A stretch of 64,000 bases of DNA from Secundilactobacillus angelensis. Its GTDB lineage: Bacteria; Bacillota; Bacilli; Lactobacillales; Lactobacillaceae. Positions 20,053-28,542 of the stretch are shown in pieces. The translations under genes and the position numbers were made by a program. The stretch lies in assembly GCF_012641075.1 (NCBI RefSeq), contig NZ_JAAXLJ010000007.1:78605-142604 (forward strand). Reading direction: 5' to 3'. Numbering within the stretch: the stretch's first letter is position 1; each line of letters opens with the position of its first letter. The notes beneath the pieces were generated by a model, which had not been told where the DNA came from, did not search any database, and saw only the letters and a list, made by a program, of their open reading frames with translations.

Positions 20053-21036
20053 GTGGAAGCCACTAATCAGATTAATGACATACGTGAAGAGCTCAATGAA
20101 CTACGCAGTCAGGTCAATGCTGGTGAATTATTTCAATCACTCGGCAACCGGCTTGAATCGTTGGTTACGTCAGTAAAAAGTGATCCAACTGTCACTGCGG
20201 TGCAATTACCCGATGACAATGATGGTATCCGAGAGTTATTAACCCAGCTGAATGATCAGCTCAAAGACGAATCCCTGGCAGTTTTAAGTGACCAGCAGGT
20301 GCTCCAACTGATTTCACACATTGGGTCACCAGATCCAAGCGTTCGTGATAAGGGCATTTATTTCTTATTTAATGACTTAATCCAGCAGAATTTACTATCG
20401 AATCAGCAAATGACAATGATCGTTCGTTATTTGACCCGTGACACGGTGCTTTTTGCTCACATTCTTGAGCCTGAAAACGACGCTGTTTATCAACGGGCAT
20501 TTGCCGTGTTGCTGCTATCGGTGTTACTTTATGCCGATCGAGCTGGTTATCATTTCTTAGACCAGCAGCTGGTCAACCAAGTTGTTGACCAGTTAGCCTT
20601 GTACATGGTGCTTGAATCCGATACTCGTGGATTTATTAAGACGAACGGTTGGGCACATGCCTTTACCCATGTCGGTAATTTATTGGATGAATTATCCGAA
20701 CGGGAACGATTGACACGTGCTGACAAGTTATTTTTAATGGCCATCATGATCGAACGTTATAAGACACTGGATGGGCCACTAATTTTTGGTGAACCCCAAC
20801 GGCTAGCAGGCTATCTTGCACGCTTAACGAATAAAAATCAATTGTACGCGGATTATTTCTTAAAGCAGCTGAAGCACTGGCGACAAGAACTGGTGATTGT
20901 TCAACAACAGGAAAGTCAGGCGGGTTGGAATCGAATCTATAACCGAGGTCGGCTGATTGAATCAATGATCGTGCGGCATGATTTTAGTGACGCCATCATG
21001 CAATATTTACGTTCGGTGATTGATTTTCTAGCTTAG
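20053..21036 (+). CDS. DUF2785 family protein
   Basis: A soluble, helix-rich protein of 327 residues. The segment FIKTNGWAHAFTHVGNLLDEL is the recognisable core of DUF2785. Function unknown. The GTG at 20053 is chosen because GGAG lies 8 bp upstream; an in-frame start at 19975 would have no ribosome site and would run across the promoter. The GDPD gene follows after 12 bp. Confidence 0.82.
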   Translation: MEATNQINDIREELNELRSQVNAGELFQSLGNRLESLVTSVKSDPTVTAVQLPDDNDGIRELLTQLNDQLKDESLAVLSDQQVLQLISHIGSPDPSVRDKGIYFLFNDLIQQNLLSNQQMTMIVRYLTRDTVLFAHILEPENDAVYQRAFAVLLLSVLLYADRAGYHFLDQQLVNQVVDQLALYMVLESDTRGFIKTNGWAHAFTHVGNLLDELSERERLTRADKLFLMAIMIERYKTLDGPLIFGEPQRLAGYLARLTNKNQLYADYFLKQLKHWRQELVIVQQQESQAGWNRIYNRGRLIESMIVRHDFSDAIMQYLRSVIDFLA

Positions 21037-21048
21037 GACTTTGAAAGG

Positions 21049-22707
21049 GTGAAACCAATCAATTATTATCGTCGTTTATTTCAAACAAGTTATCAGTTAT
21101 TAAGAGTGCGACCGGTAAATCTTGGCTGGCTGATGCTACTGGCAATTTTAGTCACACTGCATATTCTCATGTTAAATCCGGGGTTAGTTGCTATTAAAGT
21201 GGTGCTGATCCTTGGCTTTTTAGCGGGATTAATTTTCGAGTTAAACTTAATCTTAACCGTCTTTACGACTAATAAGACCATCTTAAATCAAACGGATCTC
21301 TTGATGTTAACGGCTTGGCACCGATTGTCTAAGCGTTGGCTGCAATTAGTCGGGCTAGTCGTTTTAATGGCGATTCTTTGGTTGCCATTTGGCGATGCTG
21401 GTTTTACAGCGTCCGTTTTAAATTTAGTTAAGGTGCCCATTAACTGGGTGGATACCGTTGTTTTACAGAGACGTATCGCGGTGGCCATTCTTGTTGTTTT
21501 GTATGGCATTTTGCTCTTCAGCTTTCTAAAATTGCTGGGGTACTTAAGGATAACAGTCAAGCCAGAATTGGTCTCGATTAATGGCTGGCATCGACTCGTT
21601 TGGTTTTGCCGACCGTTAATTGCGATTTGGCTACCGATGTCCATTATCGACCGAGTGGCTGTCCGCGGGTTGCGAGCATTAAGCAATCAGTTATCAAATG
21701 GTGTTGGCAATGGCACTAGTCTAACAACCTTGGTTTTGCTGGTTGCCTTTTCACTGATTGGCTTGAGTGTGTTTTTAATTGCTATTATTTGGGAGTCGAT
21801 TGCGCAACCAGAATTCCAGCCAGAGTTTTCCGAGGAGGAAGCACATCTGCATAGTATGGCTTGGTTTCCCACCGGGCTGGTTATGCTTCTGGTCATTCTT
21901 TTTGGATTTCAGGCTTTCCACTTTGGTTCCATTGCCGCAACGCCAAGTTTGACGATTTCTCATCGAGGCGTAATTGGGGATAATGGGATGCCAAACTCAT
22001 TGTCGGCTTTTCGTCGCACAGTTAAACATCAGCCCAATTTTGTGGAGGTTGACGTTCAGGAGACTAAGGATGGTCAGTTCGTTGTTTCTCATGGTCAGGA
22101 TATCAATTTAAAGACCGAGGCGGGTAAAAAAGTCGGCAACATTCAAAAATTAACTTTAGCGCAAATTAAAAAACATTCGGCTGAGAAAAATGGTCATCAC
22201 ACGAACATTGTGAGTCTGGCTAGTTATTTAAGAACAGCCAAAAAGCAAAATCAGCGGTTAATTGTAGAAATCAAGGTTACGCCGCAAGATAGTCCGGATA
22301 TGGTTCAGCGTTTTGTGGATCAGTATGGCAGTCAATTAGTTGCTAATCATGATTTTGTCCATACAATGAGTTATCAGACGCTTTTGAAGTTAAAACAGCT
22401 CAACTCTAATTTGATTGTGGGATACATTGTTCCTTTAAATCTCATTTCAATTAAAAATCTGCCAGCTGATTTTTACTCTTTGCAGGCTATTGGTCTCAAT
22501 ACGACCATGATTAGACAAGCACACTCAATTGGGGCACCAGTATTTGCGTGGACGCCTGATAAATTAACTGATATGCAGGTCATGCGGGTTTTAGGAGTGG
22601 ATGGTCAGATCACCAACCAACTAACACGACTTCAACAAGTCAATCGTCAGCCCATCAAACAGTTTAATTGGGCAATTGTTGAAAATGTTGTGAACCAGTT
22701 TTGCTGA
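21049..22707 (+). CDS. Membrane-anchored glycerophosphodiester phosphodiesterase
   Basis: A 552-residue protein: the first about 300 residues hold seven or more membrane segments, and the last about 240 form a GDPD TIM-barrel domain. The domain would cleave glycerophosphodiesters, possibly from lipoteichoic acid or lipids. Catalytic HRG, the metal-binding EVDV and TKDGQFVVSHG are visible. Two departures from the usual pattern occur: the PENT-like motif reads MPNS, and the usual HD reads HGQD. GTG start; no ATG is in frame nearby. It may be co-transcribed with DUF2785. Confidence 0.88.
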   Translation: MKPINYYRRLFQTSYQLLRVRPVNLGWLMLLAILVTLHILMLNPGLVAIKVVLILGFLAGLIFELNLILTVFTTNKTILNQTDLLMLTAWHRLSKRWLQLVGLVVLMAILWLPFGDAGFTASVLNLVKVPINWVDTVVLQRRIAVAILVVLYGILLFSFLKLLGYLRITVKPELVSINGWHRLVWFCRPLIAIWLPMSIIDRVAVRGLRALSNQLSNGVGNGTSLTTLVLLVAFSLIGLSVFLIAIIWESIAQPEFQPEFSEEEAHLHSMAWFPTGLVMLLVILFGFQAFHFGSIAATPSLTISHRGVIGDNGMPNSLSAFRRTVKHQPNFVEVDVQETKDGQFVVSHGQDINLKTEAGKKVGNIQKLTLAQIKKHSAEKNGHHTNIVSLASYLRTAKKQNQRLIVEIKVTPQDSPDMVQRFVDQYGSQLVANHDFVHTMSYQTLLKLKQLNSNLIVGYIVPLNLISIKNLPADFYSLQAIGLNTTMIRQAHSIGAPVFAWTPDKLTDMQVMRVLGVDGQITNQLTRLQQVNRQPIKQFNWAIVENVVNQFC

Positions 22708-22741
22708 TTTTTCGTATTTAGCTCTATAAGGAGCTGATGAA

Positions 22742-23314
22742 ATGACCACAAGATGTTCGTGGGCGGAGAAGAGCCCTCAGTTATTGATCTATCATGATTT
22801 AGAGTGGGGCGTCCCCGTTTATGACGAGCGCCAGTTATTTGAAAATCTGTCGTTAGAAATCTTTCAGGCAGGCTTAGCTTGGCACCTGATTTTAAAGTAC
22901 CGGGAGGCTTTAAGGGTTTCCTTCGACCAGTTTGATCCTGATAGGTTGGCTGGCATCACACCTGCACGTCTTCAGGCGTTGTATCATGATAAAAGAATCA
23001 TTCGTAACCAGCAAAAAATCGATGCGGTGATTGAGAACGCTAAAGTGCTTACCAGCTTGCATGAATTAGGCTGGACTCTGAGTGAGACCCTTTGGCAGCA
23101 GGTGAATGGCATGCCACTGGATCACCACTTAAAAGCAGACGAGGCGTTAAGCAGCGACTTATTTGTGGCAGAATTATCGCAGACACTGCGACAACTTGGG
23201 TTTAAACGGATCGGCCCCAAGACGTGTTATTCATTGTTGCAGGTTTCTGGAATTGTGAATGATCATTTAGCGGCATGTTATCGACATGATGAAATATCAG
23301 AAACAATCAGCTAA
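22742..23314 (+). CDS. tag: DNA-3-methyladenine glycosylase I
   Basis: Removes 3-methyladenine from alkylated DNA. The 190-residue protein starts with the TRCSWAEKSPQLLIYHDLEWG signature (zinc-ligand cysteine and histidine) and has LSLEIFQAGLAWHLILKYRE and the C-terminal GFKRIGPKTCYSLLQ with a further ligand. Length is normal. ATG with AAGGAG 9 bp upstream. It ends at a bidirectional terminator facing usp. Confidence 0.95.
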   Translation: MTTRCSWAEKSPQLLIYHDLEWGVPVYDERQLFENLSLEIFQAGLAWHLILKYREALRVSFDQFDPDRLAGITPARLQALYHDKRIIRNQQKIDAVIENAKVLTSLHELGWTLSETLWQQVNGMPLDHHLKADEALSSDLFVAELSQTLRQLGFKRIGPKTCYSLLQVSGIVNDHLAACYRHDEISETIS

Positions 23315-23315
23315 A

Positions 23316-23360
23316 TAAAAAACGTGACCACCCAAATTGTTTGAGTGGTCACGTTTTTAT
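23316..23360. terminator. Bidirectional terminator between tag and usp
   Basis: AAAAAACGTGACCAC pairs with GTGGTCACGTTTTT around a short loop; A and T runs on both sides suit the convergent genes. Confidence 0.92.
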
Positions 23361-23378
23361 TTAAGGATAGTAATTAAA

Positions 23379-23864
23379 TTAATTCTCGGCTTTCTTTGCG
23401 GGATGTTTAGCTGGCTTATTTTCTAAGTCCGTCCGAACAACCAGAACGTCAGAAATTGCAGTCCGAGTAACGTATTCTGTGACTGATCCAATCAGTAACC
23501 GTTCCACAGCGTTTAAACCAGTGGCACCAATCATGATTAAATCAATGCCAAGTTTCTTTGGCATGTCGCGGGCAATAATGGTCTTTGGTGCACCATATTC
23601 AATCGAGTAGTCAACGCTGCTAACGCCAGCATCTTTTGCTTGTTGAATATACTTATCCAAGGTTTTCTTGGCCGTATCGGTTACTTCTTCAACCATTGTT
23701 GTATCGAAGCTAGAAATATTTTGAAATGCCCGAGTGTCCACAACGTGAACCAGATGCAGGTCAGAATCATTTCTTTTGGCAACTGCCACAGCTTTTTCGA
23801 ATGCTAACTCGGCTTCGTAAGAACCATCAACTGGAACTAAGATGTGTTTGTATTGTTGTAACAT
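23379..23864 (-). CDS. Universal stress protein UspA family
   Basis: A 161-residue cytoplasmic UspA-fold protein (YKHILVPVDGS at the start; the ATP-binding GATGLNAVERLLIGSVTEYV pattern near residue 120). The GxxG...GS nucleotide loop suggests the ATP-binding class. GAGGTGA lies ahead of the ATG. It follows the small membrane protein gene and the 6S-type RNA, the arrangement that gave the lacto-usp RNA its name. Confidence 0.94.
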   Translation of the reverse strand: MLQQYKHILVPVDGSYEAELAFEKAVAVAKRNDSDLHLVHVVDTRAFQNISSFDTTMVEEVTDTAKKTLDKYIQQAKDAGVSSVDYSIEYGAPKTIIARDMPKKLGIDLIMIGATGLNAVERLLIGSVTEYVTRTAISDVLVVRTDLENKPAKHPAKKAEN

Positions 23865-23942
23865 GATGACTCACCTCTCTCTACTTGTTAACTCTATTTT
23901 ACGTTATTTTAGACCAAATAAAAAGAGAAATGTAAACCGTTT

Positions 23943-24233
23943 TCATTTAATTTTCGGAAAGAAGTGGACCAGCATTAATTGAATCGCCAGAATATCAAGC
24001 ACACCAACCAATAATGTCATGGAAATAAAGACATCGTTTTGCATGATGGTAGCGACTGCAGCAATTATTCCGACAACGAATAATGACCAGCCAGCGAACT
24101 TAACAATTCCTGCTAAATTTCGGTTTTCTTCGGGATGGAAAACCAGAAACGGTCTGTTCGTATGGGTGAGAAAGAACCACCCGAGGAAAAAAGTCAGTAA
24201 CACGTATAGAATCATCAAAATATTAATAACCAC
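23943..24233 (-). CDS. Small membrane protein upstream of usp
   Basis: A 96-residue protein with three hydrophobic segments (about 3-21, 44-62, 69-90). I do not recognise its family and assign no function. The GTG start is supported by GGAGG 6 bp upstream. The context matches the hypothetical gene that lies between the lacto-usp RNA and usp in lactobacilli. Confidence 0.78.
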   Translation of the reverse strand: MVINILMILYVLLTFFLGWFFLTHTNRPFLVFHPEENRNLAGIVKFAGWSLFVVGIIAAVATIMQNDVFISMTLLVGVLDILAIQLMLVHFFPKIK

Positions 24234-24271
24234 AAGGAACCTCCAAGGCTTTACGCCGGTTTATTCTCATA

Positions 24272-24306
24272 AAATAAAAAAGCTGACTTACAATGTGCAA
24301 GCCAGC
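24272..24306 (-). terminator. Terminator of the 6S-type RNA
   Basis: On the minus strand, GCTGGCTTGCA pairs with TGTAAGTCAGC (with wobble) and is followed by a T run. It separates the RNA from the small membrane protein gene. Confidence 0.8.
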
Positions 24307-24307
24307 C

Positions 24308-24512
24308 CCAAAGTGTTGCCACTTTGAAGATCTAATAGTGCCGTTAATTGTCCGATAGGTTTTGGCCCGCTGATAAGCAGGTGGGACGGGTATATCTGCG
24401 TTCATGCTACCAAGTGTAAAAGGCCTGCAATCCGGAAGAGTTAACCCATGTCCCAATGTAACATTAGTTGTTCGGCAAACACGTATGTGGACAACGCGCA
24501 CACCCTAGAACT
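24308..24512 (-). ncRNA. ssrS: 6S RNA (lacto-usp type)
   Basis: About 205 nt on the minus strand from an extended -10 (24520-24528) to just before the terminator. The ends pair: near the 5' end GGGTGT and GTTGTCCAC pair with ACACTT and GTGGCAAC near the 3' end. In the middle, TGCCG pairs with CGGCA, GGGAC with GTCCC and GGGT with ACCC, leaving an open central region. This rod with a central bubble is the 6S form, which binds and inhibits RNA polymerase holoenzyme. The position, between rarA and a small-protein/usp pair, matches the described lacto-usp RNA. End points are estimates. Confidence 0.8.
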
Positions 24513-24519
24513 CATCTAT

Positions 24520-24528
24520 ATATTAGCA
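24520..24528 (-). promoter_or_regulatory. Extended -10 promoter of the 6S-type RNA
   Basis: The minus strand reads TGCTAATAT; transcription would start about 7 bp further, near 24512. The -35 is weak. Confidence 0.6.
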
Positions 24529-24566
24529 TATTTCAGCCGTTTTTACCATTTTGACTCTTGAAGCCG

Positions 24567-25844
24567 TTAATCTTTCGCCTGTTGGGCTTTTCGTAAGCGC
24601 TCATACTGCTGAGCAAGAGCCGACTCAAACTTACCGTTGGTTTTTGGTTCGTAGTACTGAGCGTTTTTGATTTTATCTGGCAGGTACTGCTGTTTGACCC
24701 AGTCGTTTTTGAAGCTGTGGGGGTATTTATAGTCAACACCGTGGCCCAGATCAGCTGCCCCCTTATAGTGAGCGTCTTTCAAGTGATCGGGAATGTCGCC
24801 GTAGTGACCTGAGCTGATGTCTGCCATGGCAGCATCGATTGCCATCATGCCGGAGTTTGATTTCGGTGATAGACACAGCTCAATGACTGCATCAGCTAAT
24901 GGAATCCGTGCTTCAGGGAAACCTAAACGCTGAGCAGCAGTGACCGCTTCAACGACTCGAGCAGCTGCGGGCGGATTGGCCAAACCGACATCTTCGTAAG
25001 CAATGACGGTTAGTCGCCGGGCAATGGTTGGCAGATCACCAGCAGTGACCAATCTCGCCAAATAGTGTAGTGCAGCATCGGTGTCGCTACCCCGGATGGA
25101 TTTTTGAAACGCAGAAATCACATCATAGTGGGCATCGCCATCCTTATCATGGCTGAAAGCCTTTTTTTGTAGGCACTCTTCAACGACAGGTAAAGTGAGG
25201 TGAATGACACCATTTGATGGGTCAGTCGACTTAGCCGCCAATTCTAGGCTGTTCAGTGCGCTTCTGAGGTCGCCGTTGGTAGCAGTGGTCAGCAGGTTCT
25301 CCGATTCCGGTGCCAAATCAATGTTTTGATTACCCAGTCCGTTGTCTTTATCGGTTAAAGCCCGGTCAATTGCGGTTCGGATGTCGTCTGGCATCAGTGG
25401 CTTTACTTCGAAAATTTGTGTCCGGCTGCGAATAGCTGGATTAATACTGATGTAGGGATTCTCAGTAGTTGCTCCAATGAGTACGATCCGACCGTTTTCC
25501 AAATGGGGCAGTAAAAAGTCCTGCTTGGTTTTGTCCAACCGGTGAATTTCATCGAGTAGCAGAATAACGGTGCCACTCATCTTAGCTTCTTCGGCAACAA
25601 TCTGAAGATCCTTTTTAGAATCAGTCGCAGCGTTTAATTTTCGAAAAGCATATTTTGTTGAGCCAGCGATGGCACTGGCAATACTAGTTTTGCCAGTGCC
25701 AGGGGGACCATATAAAATCATGGATGACAGCATTTTAGCTTTGACCATTCGGGAGATGATTTTTCCGGGGCCCACTAAGTGTTGCTGCCCGACCACGTCT
25801 TCAATCCGCTGTGGCCGCATGCGGTAAGCTAAAGGTTGTGGCAT
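24567..25844 (-). CDS. rarA: Replication-associated recombination protein RarA
   Basis: AAA+ ATPase of the RarA/MgsA/WRNIP1 family acting at stalled replication forks. The 425-residue protein has Walker A GPPGTGKTS (about residue 46), Walker B VILLLDEIHRLD, sensor 1 GATTENPY, and the C-terminal tetramerisation domain with GGSDTDAALHYLARL-like and PEARIPLADAVIEL motifs. It lies 22 bp behind yueI and the two are probably co-transcribed. Confidence 0.95.
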   Translation of the reverse strand: MPQPLAYRMRPQRIEDVVGQQHLVGPGKIISRMVKAKMLSSMILYGPPGTGKTSIASAIAGSTKYAFRKLNAATDSKKDLQIVAEEAKMSGTVILLLDEIHRLDKTKQDFLLPHLENGRIVLIGATTENPYISINPAIRSRTQIFEVKPLMPDDIRTAIDRALTDKDNGLGNQNIDLAPESENLLTTATNGDLRSALNSLELAAKSTDPSNGVIHLTLPVVEECLQKKAFSHDKDGDAHYDVISAFQKSIRGSDTDAALHYLARLVTAGDLPTIARRLTVIAYEDVGLANPPAAARVVEAVTAAQRLGFPEARIPLADAVIELCLSPKSNSGMMAIDAAMADISSGHYGDIPDHLKDAHYKGAADLGHGVDYKYPHSFKNDWVKQQYLPDKIKNAQYYEPKTNGKFESALAQQYERLRKAQQAKD

Positions 25845-25866
25845 AGTTTGACTTCTTTCAATTAAT

Positions 25867-26343
25867 TTAAAGACCGAGGTGTTTCTTCATCTTAGCCCAG
25901 AGCGTTGTTTGAGCCGGTTGAGCCTTAGCCTCCGGTTGTTCAATTGCCGGCTCTTGGGCAGCTTTATCTTCAACTTTAATCGGGTACTGGTTGATTGCTG
26001 TTTTTGAGATCACGACTAATCCTGAATCGGTGGGTTTATTCCCATAAAAATCGTCTTGAACGATGGTGAATGCCCGTTGAAGTTGACCGGCGATTTGTAA
26101 ATAGGGCTTTAGAGCGGTCATTCCGGTGTGACCGTTAAAAATTACCTGGTAATCTGGATGAGTCTTCAATTCCGCTTGAAAAGCCGACAAATATTCAGTC
26201 CCTTGAAGCTGTTGGATTGACATCAGCAGTGACACTCGTTCGCGAAACGTGCCTAGGTAAGTTCGTTGCTCGTCAGGATGCAGTTTTGGTGGTCCGTATA
26301 TGGCGTTATCCAAGTGAGACGTCATTTGATCTTTGTCAGGCAT
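25867..26343 (-). CDS. YueI family protein (DUF1694)
   Basis: A 158-residue cytoplasmic protein; IYGPPKLHPDEQRTYLGTFRER is the recognisable start of the YueI/DUF1694 family. Function unknown. The C-terminal 40 residues are low-complexity (alanine, proline, glutamate, glutamine). ATG 26343 is chosen where the family similarity begins; an upstream extension to 26409 would be unlike the family. The ribosome site is weak (GGTG). Confidence 0.82.
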   Translation of the reverse strand: MPDKDQMTSHLDNAIYGPPKLHPDEQRTYLGTFRERVSLLMSIQQLQGTEYLSAFQAELKTHPDYQVIFNGHTGMTALKPYLQIAGQLQRAFTIVQDDFYGNKPTDSGLVVISKTAINQYPIKVEDKAAQEPAIEQPEAKAQPAQTTLWAKMKKHLGL

Positions 26344-26386
26344 TGCGTAACACCAACTTTCATTAATAGTAAGACTATTGTAACAT

Positions 26387-26404
26387 GTCTGTATGAACAC
26401 AGAC
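26387..26404. promoter_or_regulatory. Operator-like inverted repeat in a divergent promoter region
   Basis: Arms GTCTGT and ACAGAC, perfect over 6 bp with a 6-bp spacer, lie between yueI and the DUF1054 gene, near a TACAAT-type -10 on the minus strand. Confidence 0.35.
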
Positions 26405-26428
26405 ACCATGAAGAACGGGGGAGCGACT

Positions 26429-27025
26429 TTGTTTAATGATTCTGATTTTCAGGTTTTTGAGGACCCAACTTTAGGGGGACGGATGGCAGGTATTCGCGGC
26501 GAAATCGACCCTAAATTTGAAGCCTTAGCACCGCTCGTGATTGAAACGCTAGGTTTTCAAACGCCAATTTTTGCCCACGTTGCTAAACATTTACGCCGGC
26601 ATAAGAACCCACCGATGAATACGTGGATCGCTTTTAGTACCAACAAGCGTGGTTATAAAATGAATCCGCATCTCATGATCGGTTTTTGGGACGACCGGTT
26701 GTTTGTTTGGCTGGCTAGTCTAGCTGAAGCAAAAGAGCGAGCGCAAATGATTCAGCGGTTATCCATGATGCTGCCTGAACTGGCTAAACTTAATGATTAT
26801 TATGATATTAGTCCTAACCACATGGCGAAAATCTCTCACACGATTTCAGCAAAAGGGTTAGATCAGCAACTCGGACATTATCAGCAGGTAAAACAGGCTG
26901 ATTTCTTAGTCGGCCGTCAGTGGTTGCGTGGTGACACGATTTTTGCTGATCCTAAGCAAGTTGAGCAGACGGTCTTGACAACTGTTTCAGATTTACGGCC
27001 ATTCTTTAAACTACTTATTAAATAA
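26429..27025 (+). CDS. DUF1054 protein (YktB-like)
   Basis: A 199-residue cytoplasmic protein of the YktB/DUF1054 family: FQVFEDPTLGGRMAGIRGEI opens the domain, and HVAKHLRRHKNPPMNTWIAF and PHLMIGFWDDRLFVWLA are characteristic. Function unknown. The TTG at 26429 is chosen because GGGGGAG lies 5 bp upstream and the family begins at this point; upstream in-frame ATGs lack ribosome sites. It is divergent from yueI-rarA. Confidence 0.85.
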   Translation: MFNDSDFQVFEDPTLGGRMAGIRGEIDPKFEALAPLVIETLGFQTPIFAHVAKHLRRHKNPPMNTWIAFSTNKRGYKMNPHLMIGFWDDRLFVWLASLAEAKERAQMIQRLSMMLPELAKLNDYYDISPNHMAKISHTISAKGLDQQLGHYQQVKQADFLVGRQWLRGDTIFADPKQVEQTVLTTVSDLRPFFKLLIK

Positions 27026-27030
27026 AGGGA

Positions 27031-27073
27031 CAAAAAAAGCAATTTGCACGTTATGTGCAAATTGCTTTTCTTT
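27031..27073. terminator. Bidirectional terminator between DUF1054 and rpsD
   Basis: AAAAGCAATTTGCAC pairs with GTGCAAATTGCTTTT; A and T runs flank it on both sides for the convergent genes. Confidence 0.92.
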
Positions 27074-27089
27074 AGATAAACAACGCTTA

Positions 27090-27695
27090 TTAACGGTTGT
27101 AGAATTCAACGATAAGAGATTCGTCAAGGTCTGCATCCAATTCTTCACGTTGTGGTAAACGAACAAGTTTACCTTCAAGCTTGTCAGCATCGAACTCAAC
27201 GTATTGAGGACGACCAACAACGGCTTCAACGGCATCCTTGATGATTTGCATACTCTTTGACTTCTCACGAACGCTGATCACTTGACCAGGCTTAACTTCG
27301 TATGAAGGAATATCAAGACGCTTGCCATCAACGGTGATGTGACCATGGTTAACCAATTGACGGGCTTGACGACGAGTAGTAGCCAAACCTAAACGGTAAA
27401 CCACGTTGTCTAAACGACGTTCCAGTAAGATCATGAAGTTAACACCATGCTTACCTTCGCGAATCTTACCTGCGCGAACGAATAAGTTGTGGAATTGACG
27501 TTCAGTCAAACCGTAAGTGAAACGCAGCTTTTGCTTTTCACGTAATTGGGTCCCATATTCGGAAAGCTTTGAACGACGGCCTTGGCCGTGTTCGCCGGGT
27601 GCGAATGGACGACGTGCTAATTCTTTACCAGTACCTGAAAGTGAAACGCCAAGACGACGTGAAACACGCCAGCTTGGTCCTGTATAACGTGACAT
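27090..27695 (-). CDS. rpsD: 30S ribosomal protein S4
   Basis: Primary 16S rRNA-binding protein (201 residues) that nucleates 30S assembly. It starts [16 protein letters not shown], lacks the zinc-binding cysteines (C- type), and has the S4 RNA-binding domain ([28 protein letters not shown]). The ATG at 27695 has GGAGG 8-9 bp upstream; a longer in-frame reading to 27848 would translate the leader and is rejected. As in other Firmicutes the gene stands alone with a long leader, allowing autogenous control. Confidence 0.97.
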   Translation of the reverse strand: MSRYTGPSWRVSRRLGVSLSGTGKELARRPFAPGEHGQGRRSKLSEYGTQLREKQKLRFTYGLTERQFHNLFVRAGKIREGKHGVNFMILLERRLDNVVYRLGLATTRRQARQLVNHGHITVDGKRLDIPSYEVKPGQVISVREKSKSMQIIKDAVEAVVGRPQYVEFDADKLEGKLVRLPQREELDADLDESLIVEFYNR

Positions 27696-27872
27696 AGATA
27701 GTTCCTCCAAAAATTTTAGTTGGAGTAAAATAATTTGACGTGAGTTTGATATTCGTGCAGATCCCTTTGCGGTTTTCGCCCTGTGCAGCCGCAGGTTACT
27801 TACCGAACCACCTTTTGGCAGTGATCTGTTGACGAGCTTACCGCTCACCGCTGCATTATTTTACACAATTGC
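27696..27872 (-). promoter_or_regulatory. Long rpsD leader, possible S4 autoregulatory structure
   Basis: About 175 nt between the promoter and rpsD. It contains GC-rich complementary segments (for example GCGG with CCGC around 27770-27790 on the minus strand) and GGTGGTTCGG. Firmicute rpsD leaders are known to bind S4; I cannot confirm that fold here. Confidence 0.4.
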
Positions 27873-27873
27873 C

Positions 27874-27903
27874 AGTGTATCGCGAAGTGCTACTAATTGT
27901 CAA
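27874..27903 (-). promoter_or_regulatory. Promoter of rpsD
   Basis: Minus-strand -35 TTGACA (27898-27903), 18-bp spacer, -10 TACACT (27874-27879). The -35 lies inside the last codons of the upstream GAF gene. Confidence 0.6.
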
Positions 27904-28363
27904 TATGTTTCAGTAAGATTGAGGCGAATTGTTCAAGTTCTGTGCGGTCATCTTCTGTAAAACGGCCAATCTTTGGTGAGTCAAGATCCATCACACCGAT
28001 TTTAACGCCATTCTTAGTCAATGGGATGACTACTTCACTGTTGCTGGCTGAATCACAAGCGATGTGACCAGGAAATTGGTGAACATCTTTGACTAGCTGA
28101 GACTGCTGCGTTTGAAAGGCAGTGCCGCAGACACCGGCACCGTTCTTAATGTGAACACAGGCGACGTTACCTTGGAATGGTCCGAGCAAGAGTTCATCTT
28201 CCTTGGGCTGGTACAGATAAAAGCCTGCCCAGTTCAAATCAGGCATGGTTTGTTTCAATAAAGCTGAAGCGTTTGATAAGTTGGCAATCAAATTCGTTTC
28301 ATTGTATAAAAGTGCATCTAGTTGCTGACTCATCATTGAAACAGTGGTATTTGTTTCCGTCAT
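27893..28363 (-). CDS. Free methionine-R-sulfoxide reductase (GAF domain)
   Basis: A 156-residue stand-alone GAF protein of the fRMsr family that reduces free methionine-R-sulfoxide. The three family cysteines are at 69, 79 and 103 (GNVACVHIKNGAGVCG and HIACDSASNSEVV). GAGAGGT precedes the ATG. It is divergent from ezrA, as ytsP is adjacent to ezrA in Bacillus. Confidence 0.92.
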   Translation of the reverse strand: MTETNTTVSMMSQQLDALLYNETNLIANLSNASALLKQTMPDLNWAGFYLYQPKEDELLLGPFQGNVACVHIKNGAGVCGTAFQTQQSQLVKDVHQFPGHIACDSASNSEVVIPLTKNGVKIGVMDLDSPKIGRFTEDDRTELEQFASILLKHIDN

Positions 28364-28429
28364 TTTTGATTACCTCTCACTTATTAGTTTATGAATCTTG
28401 AAATTCGGGTGAAGCCTTTTCACAAGGTA

Positions 28430-28438
28430 TGCTATAAT
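28430..28438 (+). promoter_or_regulatory. Extended -10 promoter of ezrA
   Basis: TGCTATAAT, a perfect extended -10, lies 104 bp ahead of ezrA. Confidence 0.65.
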
Positions 28439-28542
28439 TTAAGCTGGTATAGATTTTAATGGGTATTTGATGAAAAATCAATCATAATCTATCTAATGTA
28501 CATAATAAAAAATGTATTTTGGTAACGAAGGATGGGGATTAG

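Noticed and set aside
24223..24501. A 92-codon minus-strand ORF
   Set aside because: It lies over the 6S-type RNA and its terminator, with no ribosome site or family resemblance.
27090..27848. A 252-residue reading of rpsD with an N-terminal extension
   Set aside because: The canonical S4 start with GGAGG is at 27695; the extension lies in the untranslated leader and has no ribosome site of its own.
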